Assembly (NCBI GenBank): GCA_050258575.1
Contig: JBLMYZ010000014.1
Span: 1 to 6,609 of the forward strand
Length of the DNA: 6,609 bases
Direction: 5' to 3'
Origin: JAPUDS01 sp050258575
Lineage (GTDB): Bacteria > Patescibacteriota > Saccharimonadia > Saccharimonadales > Saccharimonadaceae
The position numbers and the translations under genes were made by a program. The stretch's first letter is position 1. Each line of letters starts with the position of its first letter. A model generated the notes under the pieces. The model was not told the origin of the DNA and did not search any database. It was given only the letters and a program-made list of their open reading frames with translations. Below, piece after piece: positions 1 through 5,516 of the stretch.

Positions 1-1
1 A

Positions 2-937
2 CGGCCGCAGCCAGATCGTGCGCTCGACGCGAGCGAGATGGAGTTTATTATCGAAAAAGTCCAGGAACGGGCGCAAAAAAAGGCTCAGAAACAGATTGGT
101 CTCGAGACTGGTAACGAAGAAGTCGAGGTGAAACTCGTCAACTCGGCGATTGTCAGTATACATATTGACGGTTACAAAGTGGCTAACCCGATTGGGTTTC
201 AAGGGAAAGACGTGGCGATCCAGATATATACGGCGTTTGCGCCCATGGTGCATATTGGCGCGATCGAACGAGTAGCGAGCGAACTCGACCTTGACCTCGT
301 AGCGGTAGCGGCCGAGCCGTTTGCGGTGGCGCGTAGTATGCTGGGGACGGACGCAAGCAGCTCGTTTACCGCTATACTGGCCGATGTGGGTGGTGGAACG
401 ACAGATATCGCTGTGGTAAATGACGGCGGCGTTGAGGGGACAAAAATGTTCGGGATCGGCGGCCGTAGCTTTACGCGGACGATCGCGACCGACATGAATA
501 TTGGCTTTGACGAAGCGGAAAAGTTAAAAATTCATATCGAAGATCCGAAAATTCGCCCGAGCGTCGTCGAGGACGTCAACGAGTCGCTCGATAAAACGCT
601 GTCGGTCTGGATTAGCGGCGTTGAGCTAGCACTGAGCGAGTTTGATTCGGTCGATCATTTGCCAAACCGTATACTGCTCTGTGGAGGCGGGGCGAGTCTT
701 GCGAAACTCACTAAGGCACTCGAAGCCAGCGAGTGGCACAAAGACTTGCCGTTTACCAAAAAACCGAGCGTTCAGCGTATTAAACCGGGAGATGTGTCGG
801 GTATTCACGACAAAACCGGCGAAGTCAACGACCACACGTTCGTTACCGCCATGGGGCTGTTGCGTGTTGGGTATGATACCATAGGAACAGAGGAAGATAC
901 CGTCAAAGAAAAAATAAACCGGATGTTACGTATATGA
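2..937 (+). CDS. FtsA/PilM-family actin-like ATPase, 5' end missing
   Basis: This is a partial gene: the frame is open through the left edge (RPQPDRALDASEM...), so the ATG at 38 is an internal methionine and not a start. About 311 residues are visible. The phosphate-2 motif of the actin/Hsp70 fold, DVGGGTTDIAVV, starts at base 383, and the adenosine motif ILLCGGGASL lies at 671-700. The segment before them (VNSAIVSIHIDGYKVANPIG) resembles the region of FtsA that leads into its NP(L/I)G motif. The phosphate-1 motif should lie upstream of the window. Such proteins bind ATP, sit in the cytoplasm and polymerise or scaffold at the membrane, in division (FtsA) or type IV pilus assembly (PilM). I see no C-terminal amphipathic FtsZ-binding tail: the protein ends in EKINRMLRI, so a PilM-like or lineage-specific role is as likely as true FtsA. 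It overlaps the next gene by ATGA, which suggests a membrane partner. The fold is well supported; the exact role is not. Confidence 0.88.
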   Translation, partial: RPQPDRALDASEMEFIIEKVQERAQKKAQKQIGLETGNEEVEVKLVNSAIVSIHIDGYKVANPIGFQGKDVAIQIYTAFAPMVHIGAIERVASELDLDLVAVAAEPFAVARSMLGTDASSSFTAILADVGGGTTDIAVVNDGGVEGTKMFGIGGRSFTRTIATDMNIGFDEAEKLKIHIEDPKIRPSVVEDVNESLDKTLSVWISGVELALSEFDSVDHLPNRILLCGGGASLAKLTKALEASEWHKDLPFTKKPSVQRIKPGDVSGIHDKTGEVNDHTFVTAMGLLRVGYDTIGTEEDTVKEKINRMLRI

Positions 938-2544
938 AAAAAGACGTTATTTACATCGACACCGAAGACGATATTACGGCTATCATCGACAAAGTCAAGA
1001 CAGCCAAAGCACCGGTAGTGGCACTTGTGCCCCCAAAACGGATCGGCGTGCTGCAAAGTATCGTCAACCTGAAGTTGTTGAAACGTACGGCTGACGAGGG
1101 CAAAAAACACATTGTGCTTATCACGAACGACGCGGCGCTCAGTGCGCTGGCGGCAGGTGTAGCGGTGCCGGTTGCGAAAAATCTGCAGAGTAAACCAGAG
1201 TTGCCAACAGTCATACATGACGACGAGGACGACGAGTCGGACGTGATCGAGGGCGAGTCGCCCCCGGAGATACCTACTGCGGACGAACCAGATGTCAAAA
1301 AAACCGTCACGAAGGCGGCTGTTGGTGCGGCGGCAGTTTCCCCGGTTGCCAAAGTGGGCACCAAAGATCGCAAGATTCCTAACTTCGACGCGTTTCGGAA
1401 AAAATTATTTATCATTGGCGGCCTCGCAGTACTGCTGATCGCGTTTTTCGTGTGGGCGTTGTTTTTTGCCAGTACCGCCAAAGTGACGATCACCGCTCAG
1501 ACGAGCGTCGTCAATGTGTCTAAAACACTTCAGCTTGTCAACAACGCGACGCTTGATCCTGCCCAGAACACGCTGCCGCCGGTTATCAAACAAGTTAAAA
1601 AAACGCAGTCAGTCGACTTTAAGGCCACAGGTCAGAAAGATGTCGGTGAGATCGCGACAGGCACAGTGCGTTTGTCGCCGACAGACGACACTATTCGCAA
1701 GGTGTACTACGGCAGCTCTGTGACGATTCCAGCTGGGTCATCGGTAACGTCAACGAGCGGACTGGTGTATACCACAACTCAAGCAGTGACCTACAGCGAC
1801 TCGAACCGCTACGCCCAAAATGTTGGCGTCACGGCGGCTGGACGAGGTTCGAAGTATAACGGTGCGTCTGGCAACGCGTCGGCCTCGCCGTCTGGAACAA
1901 CAGCGGCTTTTGTTGGTTCGACGGCTGGCGGAACAGATAAAACGATCACCGTCGTGACTCAAGAAGATGTCAACAAGGCAGCCGAACAACTGCAAAGTCA
2001 GGACAACAATGCAGTACGCGACGAGCTGAAAAAACAGTTTGACAGCCAAGATATCGTGATCGAAAACGGGTTTGTCGTAGAGCCAGGAACCCCGACGGCC
2101 GCGCCGGGTGTGGACCAGGAGGCTACCACGGCAAAACTAACCGCAGAAACGACGTATACACTTGTCGGTGTGAAAAAAACAGATCTCAAAGCTGTGTACG
2201 ACGTGTATCTCAAAACGCAAATCGGCAACAATACAGCACAACGTGTGTATGATTCTGGTGAGGCAACCACTCAGTTTTCAGAGTTTGCCAAAACCGACAA
2301 CGGGTACATGGCGAAGATAGCAGCGACGGCGCAGGTGGGTCCAAATATCGACAAAGCCAAACTGACCGATGAGATCAAAGGGATGCGCCAGGGCGAGGTG
2401 CAGCAAAAAATCGAAGCGATTAAAGGTGTGGAAAGCGTCGATGTCAACTTTTCACCGTTTTGGGTGAGTCGCGTGCCAAATGACACAAAACGTATTACTG
2501 TCGAATTTACTCTGAAGAATGTCGCAAATGGCGAGCAGCAATGA
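934..2544 (+). CDS. Single-TM envelope protein with baseplate-J-like extracytoplasmic region
   Basis: The protein has 536 residues in four visible parts. Residues 1-91 form a soluble alternating alpha/beta domain (VVALVPPKRIGVLQS and HIVLITNDAALSALAAGV look like strand-helix units). Residues 95-120 are an acidic linker rich in D and E. A membrane helix spans about 157-180 (LFIIGGLAVLLIAFFVWALFF), preceded by basic residues (FRKKL), so the N-terminus should be cytoplasmic. The rest is a Thr/Ser/Ala-rich outer part. Two stretches there recall the baseplate J/gp47 family, as such CPR proteins are often labelled: GTVRLSP...VTIPAGSSVTSTSGLVYTT at 243-281, and the C-terminal part ending in VDVNFSPFWVSRVP at 502-515. 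No signal peptide, catalytic motif or repeats were seen. The start codon overlaps the stop of the actin-like ATPase (ATGA), and there is no clear Shine-Dalgarno, which fits translational coupling. A PilM/PilN-like pairing is inference. The reading frame is secure and the family name tentative. Confidence 0.85.
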   Translation: MKKDVIYIDTEDDITAIIDKVKTAKAPVVALVPPKRIGVLQSIVNLKLLKRTADEGKKHIVLITNDAALSALAAGVAVPVAKNLQSKPELPTVIHDDEDDESDVIEGESPPEIPTADEPDVKKTVTKAAVGAAAVSPVAKVGTKDRKIPNFDAFRKKLFIIGGLAVLLIAFFVWALFFASTAKVTITAQTSVVNVSKTLQLVNNATLDPAQNTLPPVIKQVKKTQSVDFKATGQKDVGEIATGTVRLSPTDDTIRKVYYGSSVTIPAGSSVTSTSGLVYTTTQAVTYSDSNRYAQNVGVTAAGRGSKYNGASGNASASPSGTTAAFVGSTAGGTDKTITVVTQEDVNKAAEQLQSQDNNAVRDELKKQFDSQDIVIENGFVVEPGTPTAAPGVDQEATTAKLTAETTYTLVGVKKTDLKAVYDVYLKTQIGNNTAQRVYDSGEATTQFSEFAKTDNGYMAKIAATAQVGPNIDKAKLTDEIKGMRQGEVQQKIEAIKGVESVDVNFSPFWVSRVPNDTKRITVEFTLKNVANGEQQ

Positions 2545-2944
2545 TATCCTACTAGCGTTTGATGTGGGCGAAAAACGTATTGGTGTTGCTAAAGCTGACG
2601 CAGCGGTGAAGTTGGCGTATCCGCTTGGATGGGTGGAAGTAGACGACCGGGTATTTGACGTGCTGCGCCAGCAAATTGCAGATGAATCTCCGGTCGCGGT
2701 TGTCGTGGGGTACCCACGCAACCAGTCGGGTGAGCCAACCGCTCAAACCGCCGCAGTTGAAAGTTTTGTTCAGCAGTTGGCGCTCGTTTCGCCGCCAGTC
2801 GTGTTTCAGGACGAGTCGGTGACATCTCTTATAGCCGAGGAACGGTTGCAAAAACGCACAAAGCGTTACCAAAAAGGCGATATTGATGCCGAGGCGGCGG
2901 CGATTATCTTGCAAGATTATTTGGAGCAGACTTATGGACATTAG
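2528..2944 (+). CDS. ruvX: YqgF/RuvX-family RNase H-fold nuclease (putative Holliday junction resolvase)
   Basis: This is a complete 138-residue protein, the usual length for the family. RuvX/YqgF proteins have an RNase H fold and act as putative Holliday junction resolvases or in 16S rRNA maturation. Visible motifs: FDVGEKRIGVA with Asp12 as first acidic catalytic residue, VVVGYPRNQSGEPTAQT at 58-74, QDESVTS at 94-100, and GDIDAEAAAIILQDYL at 117-132 with Asp120. The third motif is usually DERLTT; here it reads DESVTS, so the acidic residues remain but the Arg is replaced. I chose the ATG at 2528 because GAAGA (2514-2518) lies 9 nt upstream. An in-frame ATG at 2519 adds only MSQ and has GAAG directly against it. 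The gene overlaps the upstream stop by 17 nt and the mltG start by 11 nt, in line with the common ruvX-mltG neighbourhood in bacteria. Confidence 0.93.
   Translation: MASSNDILLAFDVGEKRIGVAKADAAVKLAYPLGWVEVDDRVFDVLRQQIADESPVAVVVGYPRNQSGEPTAQTAAVESFVQQLALVSPPVVFQDESVTSLIAEERLQKRTKRYQKGDIDAEAAAIILQDYLEQTYGH
2923..2926 (+). promoter_or_regulatory. Shine-Dalgarno that fixes the mltG start
   Basis: GGAG lies inside the last codons of ruvX, 7 nt before the ATG at 2934. It decides the mltG start, because the frame is open further upstream to an ATG at 2883 that would add 17 Arg-rich residues translated from ruvX coding sequence. Confidence 0.75.
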
Positions 2945-4103
2945 ACCGCCGAAACCTCAGATACGACCAAAAACAGCGCCGCAGCGCCCGCTGCTGCCGC
3001 TCGACCTGCCGCCAGTAACGCATGAGGGAGCGCCGACCTCGCCGACCTCGCCGCCGCTACCATCATCTAAGAAAAAGTTGAAAAAACCGCTGATTTTGAC
3101 ACTCGCGGTTATGTTGACGCTCGCTGTGCTCGCGGCGGCAGCGGTCTTGTGGTACAGCTGGGCGCTGAGTCCGCACGGCGGCCAGGAAAGCACGCAGCGA
3201 GTCGCGGTGGCAAGCGGTGACGGGCTGTCGAGTATAGGTGATGATTTGGAAAAAAGAGGGCTTATCCGCAGTAGTGTCGCGTTTCAAATATACGGGCGAC
3301 TGCACGGAGACTACCGCGACATCAAAGCAGGCGGGTATATCATCTCGAACAGCCAGTCGGTTAAAACTATTCTTGATATGCTGACCCGGGGCGAGCACGG
3401 CACGTTTCGCGTGACGATTCTCCCCGGTATGACAGTCAAGCAGCTGGCCGATCCTTCTGTTGAAAACAGTTTAGCCGACCAAGGATACTCACAGCACGAG
3501 ATCGAACAAGCGTTTGACGCAACGTACCGGTCGAAACTTCTCGCCGATAAACCAGCCGGTGCTTCGCTCGAAGGGTACATTTACCCCGAGACATACCAGG
3601 TAAGTGCCGATGAGACGCTGCAAGATGTGTTTGAGCGAACGTTTGACGAACTTTATAGCAAACTTCAGCGCGACGGACTACTCGAACGGTTTTCTGCTCA
3701 GGGGTTGACGCTACACCAGGCGATCACGCTGGCGTCTATCGTGCAAAAGGAAGTATCAAACGAGACTGACCAGAAACAAGTAGCGCAGGTGTTTCTGAAA
3801 CGCTACAAAGAGAGTATGGTACTGGGGTCGGACGTGACGTTTATCTACGCGGCAGAGCAGGACGGAGTGACGCCGACGGTCGACTACGATTCGCCGTATA
3901 ACACCCGAAAGTATCCCGGGCTGCCGCCTGGACCGATTGCAAATATGAATTATTCGGCACTACAAGCGGTCGCCAACCCGGCAGAAGGTGATTTTTTGTA
4001 CTTTGTCGCTGGTGATGATGGGCATACGTACTTTTCGCGAACAGAGGCCGAACATGACGCTGCGGTGGCCGCCCACTGTCACGTTTTGTGTGGATTATAC
4101 TAG
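2934..4103 (+). CDS. mltG: Endolytic murein transglycosylase MltG (YceG-like)
   Basis: This 389-residue membrane-anchored lytic transglycosylase cuts nascent peptidoglycan glycan strands near the membrane and so helps set their length. Domains: a Pro-rich cytoplasmic tail (1-45), a Lys-rich stop (SKKKLKKP, 45-52), one membrane helix (about 53-76), a LysM-like subdomain (about 88-155, with VASGDGLSSIGDDLEKRGLI and IKAGGYIISNSQS), then the catalytic YceG domain. Hallmarks are LEGYIYPETY (212-221), LASIVQKEVSNETD (266-279) with the expected catalytic Glu273, YDSPYNTRKYPGLPPGPIAN (318-337), and NPAEGDFLYFVAGDDGHTYF followed by the EHDAAV end. All residues I know to be conserved are present. It ends in a short tail, HCHVLCGLY, with two cysteines. 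It overlaps ruvX by 11 nt and has a good Shine-Dalgarno. No hairpin followed by a T-run is seen after its stop. Confidence 0.95.
   Translation: MDIRPPKPQIRPKTAPQRPLLPLDLPPVTHEGAPTSPTSPPLPSSKKKLKKPLILTLAVMLTLAVLAAAAVLWYSWALSPHGGQESTQRVAVASGDGLSSIGDDLEKRGLIRSSVAFQIYGRLHGDYRDIKAGGYIISNSQSVKTILDMLTRGEHGTFRVTILPGMTVKQLADPSVENSLADQGYSQHEIEQAFDATYRSKLLADKPAGASLEGYIYPETYQVSADETLQDVFERTFDELYSKLQRDGLLERFSAQGLTLHQAITLASIVQKEVSNETDQKQVAQVFLKRYKESMVLGSDVTFIYAAEQDGVTPTVDYDSPYNTRKYPGLPPGPIANMNYSALQAVANPAEGDFLYFVAGDDGHTYFSRTEAEHDAAVAAHCHVLCGLY
3032..3049 (+). repeat. Two tandem 9-bp units in the mltG Pro-rich tail
   Basis: GCCGACCTC occurs twice in a row and yields a PTSPTSPP stretch in the cytoplasmic tail. 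A gain or loss of a unit would keep the frame, so this low-complexity tail may vary in length between strains. It is a minor feature. Confidence 0.6.
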
Positions 4104-4113
4104 AGCGAAACAT

Positions 4114-4131
4114 ATTGACTTATTTGTCAAT
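4114..4131. promoter_or_regulatory. Inverted repeat over the -35 box, possible operator
   Basis: ATTGAC and GTCAAT form perfect 6-bp arms around a 6-nt spacer TTATTT, and the left arm contains the -35 hexamer. A dimeric repressor bound here would block RNA polymerase. It lacks the downstream T-run of a rho-independent terminator. I do not recognise a specific regulator family, and arms this short could arise by chance. Confidence 0.35.
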
Positions 4132-4143
4132 GTCAGGTACTAT
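4115..4143 (+). promoter_or_regulatory. Sigma70-type promoter for the LysM-CHAP gene
   Basis: The -35 box is TTGACT (4115-4120), the spacer is 17 bp, and the -10 box is TACTAT (4138-4143). Each box has one mismatch to consensus and the spacing is optimal. The expected start of transcription is near 4150. It begins 12 bp after the mltG stop, so it separates the four-gene operon from the LysM-CHAP gene, although read-through from mltG is also possible. Confidence 0.75.
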
Positions 4144-4157
4144 AGAGAGGTCATTTT

Positions 4158-4167
4158 TGACGCGTCA
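4158..4167. repeat. 10-bp perfect palindrome downstream of the promoter
   Basis: TGACGCGTCA is a perfect palindrome about 8 bp after the expected start of transcription, a place where repressors often bind. Its GAC and GTC ends echo the arms of the inverted repeat at 4114-4131. Whether it is an operator is unproven. Confidence 0.35.
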
Positions 4168-4293
4168 GTTTCTCGTGCGCGCAATGTGCCGCATGACTGC
4201 GTGGGGCTGACCGGTGAAAATGGCCTATCGTAAACATCGCACGGGTAGTACGTCACTCTGTATATCACTAATAACAAGGTCGATCACACCCCG

Positions 4294-4310
4294 TTTGCGT
4301 TCAGCGCAAA
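4294..4310 (+). repeat. Stem-loop in the leader RNA
   Basis: TTTGCG and CGCAAA can pair as a 6-bp stem around the loop TTCAG. No T-run follows (the next bases are GCAAGATAAG), so it is not a standard terminator. It may be part of the leader fold. Confidence 0.4.
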
Positions 4311-4351
4311 GCAAGATAAGTCACGGTAGTGCTACCTGGTAACAGATAGCC

Positions 4352-4355
4352 GGAG
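4352..4355 (+). promoter_or_regulatory. Shine-Dalgarno pointing to an ATT codon at 4363
   Basis: GGAG lies 7 nt before an in-frame ATT (4363-4365), the same sequence and spacing as the mltG ribosome site. The TTG at 4399 has only a CGACAAAAAAGCG stretch before it. This site therefore raises an ATT start for the LysM-CHAP gene. Flanking bases TGGTAA (4337-4342) and TTACCA (4372-4377) can pair around it. Confidence 0.45.
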
Positions 4356-4398
4356 AACTCGTATTCGAAGTTTACCATCTGGGCTCGACAAAAAAGCG

Positions 4399-5472
4399 TT
4401 GAAAGCCCGCACCAAACGCCTCACAGCAACCAAGTTTGCTCGTGCTAGTATCTACGTTGGGACGTTGGTTGTTATTGTTTTTATTGCATCATTTAGCTAC
4501 AAATCACCGGTTGATATCACCGATACCTCCGCGAACTCAACTCCGCTCGCTTCAAGCGAGGAGTTTGCCAATATTTCAAACCCGTCCGTTGACGAGATTT
4601 CAGCGATCAGTCTTGCGGCAAAAGTAGCCGAGACAGCTGATCTGACGGTGTCGACACAGGTGTTTAGCCAGTATGTCACCCTCAACGCTAAAAGTGAGCT
4701 AGCCCAAGCAGACGAAAGTATTGTTGCTAAGCCGCAAGTGTTTGAAGCGGCTCAGACGCGCGGGTTTGAAACATATCGTTCGGTAACGGGCGACACGGTC
4801 GAGGCAGTGGCCGCCAAATACGGTTTGTCTGCCGATACGATCCGTTGGGCAAACAACCTGACGAGCGATGCTATCTCCCCTGACAAAGACCTAGTGATCC
4901 CGCCAGTTGACGGCGTTGTCTATACGACTCGCGACGGCGACTCGGTGGAGAGTTTGGCCCAAAAATACAGTTCAGACGCTATCCGTATCGTGAGTCAGAA
5001 CGACCTTGAACTGAGCGGTATGCCGGTTGGTACGCGGCTTATCATCCCAGGCGGGGTGTTGCCAGAGAACGAACGGCCGGGCTATGTAGCACCACGCCAA
5101 TACACGCCTGCGTCGACAGTGTCATATAACTCGGCGTATGCAGCTCAGGCGGGCAACCGCTACAGCTATGGGTATTGCACATGGTATGTCTACAACCGTC
5201 GTGCCGAGATCGGCCGTCCGGTTGGTAGTTTCTGGGGCGACGCTGTGACATGGGCTTACGCCGGTCGTTCAGCCGGGTTTACCGTTAACAATACGCCGGA
5301 AGTTGGTGCCGTGATGCAAAACGGCGGCGGCTATGGCCATGTGGCATTTGTTGAACAAGTCTACGAAGACGGTAGTATTCGTGTCAGCGAGATGAACTAT
5401 GTTGGTTGGAATGTTGTTTCTAGCCGCACAGTCAACGCCGGCGCCGTTGGTGGATATAACTTTATACACTAA
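4399..5472 (+). CDS. Membrane-anchored LysM-LysM-CHAP peptidoglycan hydrolase
   Basis: From the TTG at 4399 the protein has 357 residues. A basic N-terminus (KARTKRLTATKFARAS) leads into a hydrophobic segment at about 17-33, either a signal anchor or an uncleaved signal peptide. A Ser/Ala-rich stretch follows. Then come two LysM peptidoglycan-binding domains, about 124-168 (TYRSVTGDTVEAVAAKYGLS...LVIPP) and 174-217 (VYTTRDGDSVESLAQKY...RLIIP), then a linker rich in Pro and Tyr. A CHAP domain fills about 252-357, with Cys260 (YGYCTWYVYNRR), His314 (GYGHVAFVE) and Glu331/Asn333 (VSEMNY) as likely catalytic residues. CHAP enzymes are cysteine amidases or endopeptidases that cut peptidoglycan peptides; which bond is cut here cannot be told. 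It probably acts at the outer membrane face in wall remodelling or daughter-cell separation. The frame stays open upstream to 4330, so an ATT start at 4363 would add 12 residues (IRSLPSGLDKKA). No terminator follows it. Confidence 0.93.
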   Translation: MKARTKRLTATKFARASIYVGTLVVIVFIASFSYKSPVDITDTSANSTPLASSEEFANISNPSVDEISAISLAAKVAETADLTVSTQVFSQYVTLNAKSELAQADESIVAKPQVFEAAQTRGFETYRSVTGDTVEAVAAKYGLSADTIRWANNLTSDAISPDKDLVIPPVDGVVYTTRDGDSVESLAQKYSSDAIRIVSQNDLELSGMPVGTRLIIPGGVLPENERPGYVAPRQYTPASTVSYNSAYAAQAGNRYSYGYCTWYVYNRRAEIGRPVGSFWGDAVTWAYAGRSAGFTVNNTPEVGAVMQNGGGYGHVAFVEQVYEDGSIRVSEMNYVGWNVVSSRTVNAGAVGGYNFIH

Positions 5473-5501
5473 TTCCATTTTCCACCCCCCGATTCCTAAC
5501 A

Positions 5502-5510
5502 TGCTATACT
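5502..5510 (+). promoter_or_regulatory. Extended -10 promoter for obg, leaderless transcript predicted
   Basis: TGC-TATACT is an extended -10 element: TG at 5502-5503, one base, then TATACT at 5505-5510, one mismatch from TATAAT. No good -35 box lies about 17 bp upstream (5482-5487 is CCACCC), which an extended -10 can tolerate. The hexamer ends 6 nt before the obg ATG at 5517, so transcription should start at or next to the A of the start codon. No Shine-Dalgarno is present between. Confidence 0.65.
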
Positions 5511-5516
5511 ACTCAT

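Larger units (their letters stand above)
4104..4362 (+). other. Long non-coding leader between mltG and the LysM-CHAP gene
   Basis: No convincing protein is encoded here. It holds a promoter at 4115-4143, a 10-bp palindrome at 4158-4167, a stem-loop TTTGCG-ttcag-CGCAAA at 4294-4310, and a GGTAG/CTACC inverted repeat at 4325-4336 whose 2-nt gap would force a larger loop in RNA. If the promoter is used, transcription starts near 4150 and the mRNA leader is over 200 nt, long enough for a structured regulatory RNA. I compared it by eye with what I remember of the ydaO (c-di-AMP) riboswitch, cobalamin riboswitch, tmRNA, SRP RNA, RNase P RNA and tRNA, and recognised none. Confidence 0.6.

Noticed and set aside
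38..40. ATG at 38 as the start of the actin-like ATPase
   Set aside because: The frame is open to the window edge, and the protein starting here would lack the first half of the actin-fold core, including the phosphate-1 motif.
951..1493. A 180-residue minus-strand frame opposite the membrane-protein gene
   Set aside because: Ser/Thr/Ala-rich shadow with no domain or ribosome site; the plus-strand frame is continuous and coupled to its neighbours.
2..2544. Recoding of TGA as Gly, known in some CPR phyla
   Set aside because: TGA ends both of the first two genes exactly at overlaps with the next start, and no in-frame TGA interrupts any conserved protein here.
2883..2933. Upstream ATG extension of mltG
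   Set aside because: It would add an Arg-rich peptide (MMPRRRRLSCK...) read from the conserved last motif of ruvX. The ATG at 2934 has GGAG at ideal spacing.
4114..4131. Rho-independent terminator after mltG
   Set aside because: The arms are short and AT-rich and no T-run follows; the same bases form the -35 region of a good promoter.
4184..4210. An 8-residue open frame (MCRMTAWG) as a leader peptide
   Set aside because: There is no Shine-Dalgarno, no run of regulatory codons, and no attenuator-like terminator after it.
4278..4290. tRNA T-arm-like string GGTCGATCACACC
   Set aside because: It does not fit the GTTCRANNC pattern, and no acceptor stem, anticodon arm or CCA end can be placed around it.
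4220..4342. A 40-codon open frame (MAYRKHRTGSTSLCISLITR...) inside the leader
   Set aside because: It has only a GGTGA 2 nt from the ATG, no recognisable domain, and a composition unlike the neighbouring proteins. It overlaps the putative structured leader, so chance is the simplest explanation.
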